A stretch of 64,000 nucleotides of DNA from Protea cynaroides (Eukaryota > Streptophyta > Magnoliopsida > Proteales > Proteaceae). The stretch covers positions 98,012,377 to 98,076,376 of the forward strand of contig CM053266.1 in assembly GCA_028583415.1 (NCBI GenBank), written 5' to 3'. The position numbers and the translations under genes were made by a program. Under the pieces are notes generated by a model. The model was given only the letters and a program-made list of their open reading frames with translations. It did no database searches and was not told where the DNA came from. Below are positions 37,052-49,000 of this stretch, one piece after another; within the stretch, counting starts at the first letter, position 1; each line of letters opens with the position of its first letter.

Positions 37052-40000
37052 CTAAGGTAGATCCAAATATTCCCATCCCAAATTGCATTTAGAGCATTGG
37101 ATTGGTCTCCAGTACAATAATTTTAGGCTTTTAGCCACCAAGAGCCAAATAAAGGACTGTTGGTCCAACAACAGTCCATAAAGTAAAATTAGCTTGTGCT
37201 TGTGCATGTATGACACATAAAATATTCCACATAGATGTTATATAGTCAGCAATTGAATTTTCATAAAACAGAAATATGAAACACTTACCCACAAGAGACA
37301 AGAGTATCAAAATGCAAGCACCTAACTCGACTGATCTTCGGCTACCCATTTTGGTCACAGCAATGGTGTGCACATTTTCAGTAAGAGTTGTAGAACCAGT
37401 CCCTGTACCCCAGAGACCCGCCAAGACACTTGAAAGGCCTTCAAGACCAATACCACGGCTGAGAACACCTGGTGTTGGAGGTCTGGATGCAACCAATAAG
37501 GACGATGCGTGGTATGAGCCAACCTAATAACCAGCAGACATATCATGGGCTGGCTATGAAGTAATCTTTAACCTTGTTAAATAACTCAAACAGGAAATTC
37601 CATACAACAGAATGAAGCAAATTACAATTCGGGTTCAGCATACTACAAACTTTCCTCAATATGTTTGTTGAGAAATCTGAAAAATTAATAAAAGCTTTTA
37701 AATTAGATCATGAGGTGGGAATGCATTAAATTCCCCCTTCCACATTTGCCAAGTGACAAGAGTACTAAATCAACATGCATTCTCCATGAAAAACCAAAAT
37801 CAAATGTATAATCCTGCATGTGCACAATATGCATCTAGATAAATCCAATACCGTCCATGAAAACTTTTAGAAGTTCAAGAAACTTTAAGTTTTAAGTTCC
37901 ATCAGATGACTAACAATCCAAAAAAATTCTAGTATCTATCCCATCTACTAAATGCAAAATAAACTGGGCAAAAGACATTCGACTGTGGTCAAATACAGCA
38001 GAGAAACAAAAATCGATATGGAATAGTATAACTAAACGTCAACCCACCAATGAATGAGCATACAGGCCTACCAATGATTACACCTACAACACCAAATCAT
38101 AGAATTAACATTGCTTCCAAATGTCATTTGATCCAGAACCTGTCTGGTTTCTCGGCATCTTAAGAGGCTTTTCAGAATTGAAGAACAGCACATCAATTAT
38201 TTTTCTTCTAAAATTTCTAGTTCCTAGTTTTAGTGCCCAAAACACAGAAGGAGTCCGCCGGCATTGTTGAGGTAAACATTCCATGAATTCAGCAAAATGT
38301 CAGGGCATTTTTCGTAAACGAAGCGTTACATCTGATCTTTAGTGTAGCGAAAAATGGGCAAGGGCCACTGCATCGCTTGGCAAGGGCGCATCGGCGCCCA
38401 GATGTGGTGATCAATAGGCAAGTGTTTTCGCACCGTAAACGAGTGAGGGTAAAGAAACTAGTCCATAAGCGTAGGATTGAATTAGCATCTTGGAACATAA
38501 GATCTTTAACGATTAAGAATCTAGAATTGATAGATGTTATGGGGAGAATAATGATTAATATAGCTTACATTCAAGAGACTAGATGGAAGGATAAAAAAGC
38601 TAAGGAGTTTGATGACTTTAAACATTGGTATACGGGGGATAAAAATAATAGCAACGGAATGGGTATACTAGTGGATAAAGATTTAAAGAATGAAGTAGTG
38701 GATGTTAAAAGATACGCTGATAGGATAATAACCATCAAGTTAAGGATAGAGAAAGAGATAATCAATATAATTAGCGTTTATGCACCTCAAGTAGGATTGG
38801 ATGCGAATAGTAAGCTATAATTTTGGGAACTCATGGATGGACTAATGGAAGGTGTTAGACAAGGAGAAAAGATTATAATAGAGGATGATCTGAATAGACA
38901 TGTAAGGGGAGATCGTAGAGGTTATGAAGATGTACATGGAGGATATGGTTTTTGAGTGAGGAATGAGGGAACTTCAATTTTAGATTTTTCTACGGTTTAT
39001 GATCTATCCATCGTAAACACATACTTTGAAAAGAGAAAGGAGCATCTAATCACCTTCAAAAGTGGGCATCAGAAAAGCCAAATAAATTTCTTTTTAACTA
39101 GAATATCCAATAGGTTGTTATGTCACAATTGTAAAGTTATACCCGGAGAGAACTTAACCATTCAACATAGATTATTGGTCATAGATATGTGTCTCACTAT
39201 GCCAAATCATAAGAAAGGAAAGGTTTTTTGTCCTAGGATAAGGTGGAGGGGCTTAAAAGGAATTACCTTGAAAGTTTTTACTGATAATGTGGTCAAACAA
39301 GGAATGTGGGACTTTAAGGGAGACACTGATTCAATGTGGAACGAAATGACTGGTTGTATTAAGAAAGTTGCTAAAGATGTCCTAAATGTATCGAAAGGAA
39401 AACATCATTCTCCTAGAGAGTCTTGGTGGTGGGATGATGAGGTTCAAACAACCATTAAAGCTAAAAAAGAAAGTTTTATGGCATAGCAAAAGATTAATGA
39501 TATAGAGGATCTAAAAAGGTATAGATTTGCCAAAAATGAAGCCAAAAAGATTGTGGGAAAAGTAAGGGCGAAAAAATATGAAGATCTTCATAACAATCTT
39601 AGCACAAAAGAAGGAGAAAAAGTTATCTATAAAATATCTGGGATGAGAGAAAGGAAGAATAGAGATTTAGACCATGTTAGATGTATTAAAAGTGCAGATG
39701 GTAAAATTCTAGTAAGGGATGAAGACACTAAAGAGAGATGGAATGGTTATTTCTATAACCTACTAAATGGAAACACTTCGAGTAAAAGTGTCCCAGATTG
39801 CTACATTACCCACCATGTCACCACAGGTCGTAGATATATACACAATATTACGGTGACAGAAGTGAAAGAAGCTTTAAAGAGGATGAATGTAAGCAAAACA
39901 CCAGGCCCAGATGAGGTTGATGCAGTCCAAGAAGCAACCAGCCCAAGGTACCGTCAACATGGGCCCGGGCCTAGCCCCCACTATTCACGTGAACACTGTT

Positions 40001-43000
40001 CACGTGAACACTGTTCACGTAAACACTGTGTACGCAGTACTGTTCACGTGAACAGTACCACCAGCATTAGTTATGACTCTTTTGATTAGTTTCCTAATTT
40101 TCAGTTTACTTATTTCTATTATTTAGTTTCCTAAAAATTAGGCTAGTTAGTTTAGAAGTCTTAATTGCTTGGAGACTAAGACTTGCCTAAAATCGAGTTT
40201 CCTAATTCCAGTTTTTAGAAACTTTCCTATTTCTATGTTTTAGAAACTTCCTAAGTTATAAAGCAGGTTTAGCTTTTCCAAATTTCATTCTTTCCTATTT
40301 TATTTGTAATGTTTCAAAGCTATAAATAAGGAGAATGCAGACTGGCTGCAGTAGAGAGAATTTTCCAGAAAAAAAGAAAGTGAAACTCCTATTTTTTGGT
40401 TGAGTCTCCAAGGTTGTGAGACTCAACCGAACTCTATTTCCTTTGTTCCTTTGCATTCAATACTCCTATTTTGTTCTTTGTTGCTGGTTATATGTGAAAC
40501 ACTCAGCACCAATTAGAGGAAGTAAAAATCAAATCAGCAGCCGACATCCTTTTGAACTTGCCTAGGTTTTGGCGGCACCAGATTTTTGTGTTGGACTGAA
40601 TTAAGATCCTATAGCAAAGAGGGCTTGTTAATTTGAGATGTCTTAACCTCTTTGCCATCAATTGGTATCAGAGCATGGCTGAGGAGAGTTCTACCTCTCC
40701 TAATCAGACCAATAATCTCAATGACCTTGTTAATTTGGTTCTCCAACGATTGACCAAATTGGATGCCAAGTTAGACAGTATGGATGGAAGAATAAGTAAT
40801 TTGGAGGAATGGGATAATCCTAGGCCGGCCAGACTAGAAGCCCCTAGAAGAGAAATTCCCATAGCCAACCTAATGCCAAGGCGTGTTCCTAGGGCTCCCC
40901 AAAAAGTCCCTAGAGAAGAATACCAAGACCCACCTTATGAAGACTATGATGGCAATCAACCTATTCGGTATCAAACCCATAAGGTGCGAATGGACCTCAA
41001 GGAGTTTCATGGGAGGCAAGACCCTGAAGCCTTTCAAGATTGGTTGAATGCTCTAAATGACTACTTTGATTGGTTTAGCCTTCCCGAACCTAGAAAGCTA
41101 CAAGTGGCCCGCTCCAAACTAGTGGGGGGTGCTCGTGATTGGTGGCGTAACTATAAATATATTCTCATGAGGAGTCGTAGAGAACCCACTACTTGGGAGG
41201 AGATGAAGGAAGAATTGAAAGAAAAATATTTGCCACGATCCTTCCAAAGAAGGTTGCATGACCAGCTGAATAATCTTCGACAAGGCACTATGAGTATAGA
41301 AGATTATGTCTATCAGTTTGACCAATTGTGTGCACGGTCAGGTTCACGAGACAATGATGATCAAATGATATCTCGGTTCCGTTTGGGACTGCGACCTGAA
41401 ATTAGAGAAAAAATGGGAGTGGTTGATATTGTTAGTTTTAACGACTGTGTTGATAAAGTTTTCCAAGCCGAGGACCTTTTGAAGTCAACACCAAAGCCCA
41501 CCTCCAGTTCTTATGAATTGAAGCACCCAACACCAAACAATAAAGCCATAGGGACTACATCTCATGCTACTCCAACAACAGATAAAGGTAAAACTCCCAT
41601 AGTAGCAGCTACGGATGTGCAATGCTATCATTGCAATGCATATGGTCACTTTGCTAGAGATTGTCCACAAAAATTAAAGGTAAACTCCTTAGTTGCTGCA
41701 ATCGAGGCCAACCCAGATACACAGGTATGTGAACCACAAAGTGATGACACTTCTGTTCCTAATACGGATGCCATGGATGATGGTGAGGATTCATATGGAA
41801 TCCATATAATCAGCAGTATGGTTTTGATTGCCTCAAAAATAGATGTGAATAATTTTGATGCCTTTGCTAAAGCTCCAGGGATTGAGAAAGTGACCACAGT
41901 TCTGATGAAGACCACGATATTATGGAGACAATTGCGGAAAATGAAGAATTGAACAAGATAGTCCCTATGAATACCACGATTTCACTTGACTCAACCGAAC
42001 TCTATTTCCTTTGTTCCTTTGCATTCAATACTCCTATTTTGTTCTTTGTTGCTGGTTATATGTGAAACACTCAGCACCAATTAGAGGAAGTAAAAATCAA
42101 ATCAGCAGCCGACATCCTTTTGAACCTGCCCAGGTTTTGGCGGCACCAGATTTTTGTGTCGGACTGAATTAAGATCATATAGCAAAGAGGGCTTGTTAAT
42201 TTGAGATGTCTTAACCTCTTTGCCATCAATTGGTATCAGAGCATGGCTGAGGAGAGTTCTACCTCTCCTAATCAGACCAATAATCTCAATGACCTTGTTA
42301 ATTTGGTTCTCCAACGATTGACCAAATTGGATGCCAAGTTAGACAGTATGGATGGAAGAATAAGTAATTTGGAGGAATGGGATAATCCTAGGCCGGCCAG
42401 ACTAGAAGCCCCTAGAAGAGAAATTCCCATAGCCAACCTAATGCCAAGGCGTGTTCCTAGGGCTCCCCAAAAAGTCCCTAGAGAAGAATACCAAGACCCA
42501 CCTTATGAAGACTATGATGGCAATCAACCTATTCGGTATCAAACCCATAAGGTGCGAATGGACCTCAAGGAGTTTCATGGGAGGCAAGACCCTGAAGCCT
42601 TTCAAGATTGGTTGAATGCTCTAAATGACTACTTTGATTGGTTTAGCCTTCCCGAACCTAGAAAGCTACAAGTGGCCCGCTCCAAACTAGTGGGGGGTGC
42701 TCGTGATTGGTGGCGTAACTATAAATATATTCTCATGAGGAGTCGTAGAGAACCCACTACTTGGGAGGAGATGAAGGAAGAATTGAAAGAAAAATATTTG
42801 CCACGATCCTTCCAAAGAAGGTTGCATGACCAGCTGAATAATCTTCGACAAGGCACTATGAGTATAGAAGATTATGTCTATCAGTTTGACCAATTGTGTG
42901 CACGGTCAGGTTCACGAGACAATGATGATCAAATGATATCTCGGTTCCGTTTGGGACTGCGACCTGAAATTAGAGAAAAAATGGGAGTGGTTGATATTGT

Positions 43001-46000
43001 TAGTTTTAACGACTGTGTTGATAAAGCTTTCCAAGCCGAGGACCTTTTGAAGTCAACACCAAAGCCCACCTCCAGTTCTTATGAATTGAAGCACCCAACA
43101 CCAAACAATAAAGCCATAGGGACTACATCTCATGCTACTCCAACAACAGATAAAGGTAAAACTCCCATGGTAGCAGCTACGGATGTGCAATGCTATCATT
43201 GCAATGCATATGGTCACTTTGCTAGAGATTGTCCACAAAAATTAAAGGTAAACTCCTTAGTTGCTGCAATCGAGGCCAACCCGGATACACAGGTATGTGA
43301 ACCACAAAGTGATGACACTTCTGTTCCTAATACGGATGCCATGGATGATGGTGAGGATTCATATGGAATCCATATAATCAGCAGTATGGTTTTGATTGCC
43401 TCAAAAATAGATGTGAATAATTTTGATGCCTTTGCTAAAGCTCCAGGGATTGAGAAAGTGACCACAGTTCTGATGAAGACCACGATATTATGGAGACAAT
43501 TGCGGAAAATGAAGAATTGAACAAGATAGTCCCTATGAATACCACGATTTCACTTGACTCAACCGAACTCTATTTCCTTTGTTCCTTTGCATTCAATACT
43601 CCTATTTTGTTCTTTGTTACTGGTTATATGTGAAACACTCAGCACCAATTAGAGGAAGTAAAAATCAAATCAGCAGCCGACATCCTTTTGAACCTGCCCA
43701 GGTTTTGGCGGCACCAGATTTTTGTGTCGGACTGAATTAAGATCATATAGCAAAGAGGGCTTGTTAATTTGAGATGTCTTAACCTCTTTGCCATCAGAGG
43801 TCTCAATAGAAGTTTAGAAGAGCCTAGGAATGTGTAGAGTATCTTGGCTAACTAAGCTATTCAATAAAATTATGAGCTTAAAGAAAATGACAGATGAATG
43901 GAAGAGCCTATTAAGGCTATTTTTGTCTTTCCTTATTTTTAATACAATTTATTTCTTGGCTTTAGCAAAAAAAAAAAAAAAAAAGATGAATGGAGGAAAA
44001 GCACAGTAGTTCTAATTTATAAAAACAAAAGTGATATTCAAATGTAATAACTATAAAGGCATAAAACTAATGTGTCATACTATAAAATTATGAGAGAAAG
44101 TTATTGAAACTCACATGAGAAAAGAAACTACTATTACGGAGAACCAGTTTGACTTTATGCCAGGTAAATTCACGACAGAAGCTATATATTTGCTTAGGAG
44201 ACTCATGGAAAGATGTAGAGAAAGCAAGAAGGACCTCCATATGGTCTTTAAAGATCTAGAAAAAGCTTATGACAAAGTTCCTAGAGAATTAATCTGGCAT
44301 GTAATAGAGAAGATGAGTGTGTCAAGCAAATATGTGGACATAGTTAAGGATATGTATTATAATGTGGCGACTAGTGTGAAAACCGTGGAGGGTCAAGGTA
44401 GTAAATTCCCAATCACATTGGGATTACATCAAGGAACAACTTGAAGCCCTAACCTGTTTGCCATCATTATGGATGATTTAACTAGAGACATTTAAGATGA
44501 AGTTTCTTGGTGCATGCTTTTTACGAATGATATTGTTTTGGTGGATGAGACAAAAGCAGGGATTAACACCAAGCTATGGATATCAACATTGGAATCAAAG
44601 GGTTTTAAGATATGTAGAACGAAGACGGAATATATGGTGTATCACTTTAGTCACACAAGGACGGATAATGAAATGGTGAATAATCTTGAAAGAGAGATAC
44701 AATAAAATAATCATTTTAGGTATCTAGGTTCAATCATAGATAAAGGAGATATAGAGGACGATGTTCCACATAGGATTAAAATAGGATGGATGAAGTGGAG
44801 AGGTGCATTTGAAGTGCTATGTGATTGGCGTATTCCTTTAAAACTTAAAGGAAAATTTTATAGGACAATTATTCGACCGGCTATGATGTATGGTGCGGAA
44901 TGTTGGGCAGTTAAGAAGCAACATATAGATCAACTTAATATAGTAGAAATGAGGATGTTGAGATGGATGCATGGTAAAACTAGGAAGGATAAAGTAAAAG
45001 ATGATAGTATTAGAGCCATAGTTGTCAAGGCTTCACGTCATAGTTGTCAAGGCGTCGACTAGGCGTCCCGGTGGTTTATACAGGTCTGGGAGCCAGGGCG
45101 CCTTGTGTACATGAGAAAGGCGGTCGCCCAGGGTGCCTGGTCGCGCGACGCCTAGGTCCCCTTGGATGCCCAGAATGCCTGGGCAGCCGTCTTTTTCTCA
45201 TATTTTTCCTTGATCTTTGAATTTTATTTAGGAGATTTATTAGGCCAGACAGGAACAATATTTATCAGGCAGTACTTATTTATGACTAATATCATTTAAG
45301 TAAATGTTCATTTACTTAAGATATTATTCATAAATAAGCAAACACCCCCCTATTTGAATCCAATAAAAATAGTCTAAAATTCAAATTCCATAAGGATAAA
45401 AAGTCAACCCCCCAGTTCAAGAACAAAAACCATATTTTTGGGTGCAAGGGCGATTTTCAACTTTTAAATGCTAGGTTTTTTTTAAATATAAAAATTCTAT
45501 AAATCTTATTATAATAAATCATCACTAAAAACCAAGAGTGCGCCAAAATAATCTTTTGCTTTGATGCCCAAAAAATAATTTACATTCAGACGACTTTAAA
45601 CAGCATTCCCGTATTCTGAACAAGGTTTAATCGGAGTGTAACTCCTTCATTATAACTTGGATTCAAGCAATCTTGGATTTGTTGGAAAGCTGATTATGCT
45701 AGCTTTGCAACGAATTCGAGATTGCTTGAATCCGAACTATATTAAAGGAGTTACACTCCGATCAAATTCGTTAAAAGTACGCAAATGTTAGTCATAAATA
45801 ATTGTTTACTTAACTCTAGACACAATCCCAGGTTTTAGTGTACACTAGCAAATTTGGGTCCACACCACATATTAATTAAGTTATGTCTTAAATGTTGATT
45901 ATTTATGTAGAATGTTGCATATATATATATAAACATTAATATTTTAGAAATAAAAAAAATGCACTGGGAACGCCTTGGTCGCCTAGGCGGGCGCCTAGGC

Positions 46001-49000
46001 GCCCAGGATGGCCCCAAACGCCTTGGATCGCCTTGTCGCCTTGACAACTATGCTTCACGTAGACGTTTAGGTGTCCAAGCGACTTTTTAAGGGCTGGGCA
46101 GCTGAGCGCCTTACTGATGTTCGAAAGGCGACCACCTAGGCCTTCTGGGCATCACCTTGGGTGCCTTGGACGCCCTGAAAGCCTGGGTGGTTGCCTTATT
46201 GCATATGTATAGGTAAATCGAGGGAGGTGCATGAAATTTTGTATATATTTATTATTTGTATTTTTTAATTAGATTCTAAAACTAACATTTAGATTGGTTT
46301 GGTGTACAATAATGTATTGAACATAGATACATTGAATCATGATGTTTTAATGCCTTATGGAGGCAAATACCATTAGTGTGGAAAAAAAAATAAAAAACCT
46401 TAAACAGTTATGGTTTTTTTTCCTCAAATGATAGAGGGTGTTTTTTTTCTTATTCTTCTCCTTCTTCTTCTTTAGAGTCGTACAACTTACGTCTACGACT
46501 CTGTAATCGTCTGCAACTTTGCAATTTTTTTCCGCCTATTTTTTTTTTCTTGTCGAATCACTCTTCTTCTTCTTCTTCTTCTTCTTCTTCTTCTCTGTTT
46601 AGTGTTTACCGCTCTGCAACATTGTTTTTTTTTTTTTTAAATGCCGATATTGACTGAGCTCTGCATCATTTTTTTTCAAATGTCGATATTGATTGAGTCA
46701 CTAAGCTCTGCAACAATTTTTTTTTTTTTTTTTGTATCATTATATGTATCATTTTTTGGGCTGCCAGCAATCATAGTTTCATTATCTATATCATTTTTGG
46801 GGCAGCAATCAGTCAATCACAATTCACAATTTCATTATCTCCTTGCATTATCTGTGGACTGTGAAGCATTTTGTTATTTCATTATCAGCATTCAGGTATC
46901 CTATTTATTTTTTATTAAGTTTAGAACTATGGAGCATTTTGATATGATGATTTACAGTATCTTGGATGTGTAGCTGACAGCTGTAGCTTGATTTTAGTTA
47001 GCCTACAAGCTTCTCTAGGAAATCTGATTTTAGTTAGCCACTTAGCCTACGAGTTTGTCTAGGAAATTTGATTCTAACTTCTTAGTTTATTGATTTGTGT
47101 TTTTTTGTTTTTTATAAATATGCTTCTTTATGTCTTATACTTTATTCATTATTTGTTAGTTTTCTCATATTAATTAGGTGTCATTATTTATGTAGAATAT
47201 TGCATATATATAAACATTAATATAGCATTAATATTTTAAAATAAAAAAATACATTGGGAACGCCTTGGTCACCTAGGCAACACCTTGGTCCTCTAGGCAA
47301 CTCCTAGGCGCCTAGGATGGCCTCTAACTCCTTGGGTCGCCTTATCACCTTAACAACTATGATTAAAGCTGATTTGGGTGTAGCGCCGATACATAATAAA
47401 CTACGAAAAAGCCGTTTGAGATAGTATGGTCATGTTCAACGGAGGCTGTTAGATGCTCTTGTACAGAGGAGTGAGATTTGATTCAGATTGAAGGATCTAA
47501 AAGAACTAGGGGCAAACCTAAAATGACCCTATAGAGGTTGTGAAGAAAGACATACATAGCTTAGGCCTTGTTTCAAGTATGACATCGAACAGAGCTGATT
47601 GGAGGACCAGAATCCATGTAGCCGACCCCATTTAGTAGGGATAAGGCTTTGTTGTTATTGTTGTATATGTTTTGGTGCTTAGAATCTTTTTGTGTGTGAA
47701 AAGCTATGTCCTTCCAAGGATTGTTTTGCATTAGTCAACTTCCAAGCATTGGCAAGCAAATCCTTGAGCCCAAACTTCCAAGGGAAGAACTCATCTAGCT
47801 TAAGAAACATTCATAGGGATCGATGGAACTCAATCCATGGAGTTTCAAGCAACTCGAGCCAAGAACTTGAAGATATTTGTGATGCTTGAATGTGTGCCTA
47901 GGATGAATTTCATTTGCATTTATCTAGATGATCCTGGATTGTATGATCCCAATTGCTCATTCTCGTATAATCACCCTAAGGACCTAAAATGAGGAACCTA
48001 AGATAGGTGGTTCTAGTGAGTAGACTAACTAACTCCAAATGGCCCAAATGATTTACATATATCATGAACCTTGACTTAGCTATTTTGGTAACTCAAATGG
48101 ACTCCAAATGATGGTACTTGGCATGTTGAGGCTGTTGGCAAAATGATTCAGGCCACGTGGCATTGGACTGACTGACTATAAGCCAAAAAACAGAGTAGCA
48201 GTTGATCTTTTTCGACCGAATTTGCTTAGGCAGTCCACCGGTAGAGAGGTCAGGCGGTCGACCGGTTGTGAAACCACTGTCGCCGTGAGACACCTGACAA
48301 GTCCGATCAATGAAGTGGCCGACTGGTGCATGAGCCACTGGTTACCAAGAGTCACCTAATATTAGTGGTCGATGAGGGAGCCAACCGGCTAAACGACTGG
48401 TGGAATACGAACAGATGTACTTCTCAAGTCTACCTATTGGCAGCCGACGGGCTCGCAATAGCGATCGACCGGCGCAACTTGAAAAAAGACATTGGAGAAC
48501 ACAACGGCTAGAATTTTTTTTAGTGTTGGGACTCTCCATAAATTGGGATTATTGACATCATTTGTCAAGACTGTTGAACACGAAAATTAAATATTAGAAG
48601 AGTCTTTGTGAACTATTAACTTGAATATCAACTCAAGAACAGTCGAGAAGTTTGAGCTTTTGGGGATCAATTGAGCTGCAACTTGTATATCCTAGCTTTA
48701 AAGATGTAATTTGTTATTGGCTTTGTGAAACCATTTTTTTTCACTTGTAAAAGTGTGAGGAAAATCGAGTCCCTGGCTTGTGTGACTAATCATGGGGTGA
48801 TCATTGTAATGATTGTATAAGGGTTGATAAACTCCCTGAAAAACTATAATTGTGTGAGGGTTTTCTCCTACCTCGAACGGAGAGTGTGTAAGTGGATTCC
48901 ATGCAGGGATTGCTTGAAGAGTGAACCCAGGATGGTATTGAGCTGTGCTGAACCACTGGAAAATTGTGTATGTACTCTCTCTTTTCTCCTCGTTTCTTCC

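Larger units (their letters stand above)
39918..40660 (+). repeat. 5' LTR of the gag-only element
   Basis: 743 bp, TGATGCAG to TTTGCCATCA. It contains an array of CACGTG palindromes near its start and a TATA box (ctataaataagg) at about 40320. Confidence 0.88.
39918..43796 (+). mobile_element. Gag-only LTR retrotransposon with tandem-duplicated gag-LTR unit
   Basis: Order: full LTR (39918-40660), gag, LTR piece, gag, LTR piece. One 5 bp duplication GAGGT (39913-39917 and 43797-43801) flanks the whole, inside the RTE LINE. The gag plus LTR-piece unit is 1568 bp and occurs twice with very few differences. There is no pol. It resembles the non-autonomous gag-only (TR-GAG) class, but its 3' LTRs lack their first two thirds, so a deletion took out any pol and the LTR start before the unit was duplicated. 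Confidence 0.88.
45017..47361. mobile_element. hAT element with cgcctaggcg repeats, outer copy in the LINE
   Basis: Ends CATAGTTGTCAAGG and CCTTAACAACTATG; flanks ATTAGAGC (45009-45016) and ATTAAAGC (47362-47369). It contains the copy at 45039-46052; without it the element is about 1.3 kb. The middle has (ttc)n and T-rich runs (46440-46740). No transposase seen. Confidence 0.85.
38250..47662 (+). mobile_element. RTE-clade LINE split by several insertions
   Basis: LINE sequence runs from about 38250 (start uncertain) to 39917, resumes at 43802, is interrupted again at 45017-47361, and ends about 47662 with gggataaggctttg and a ttg repeat. It has an endonuclease followed by RT. Insertions are a gag-only LTR element (duplication GAGGT), a poly(A) retroposon, and two nested hAT copies. 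It lies in the NAT 14 kb intron, opposite to the gene's direction. Without the insertions it is about 3.2 kb. Confidence 0.88.

Noticed and set aside
40633..40674. Longer start for the gag frame
   Set aside because: The frame opens upstream inside the LTR at TTG, but the PBS lies there, and the ATG at 40675 just after it is the natural start.
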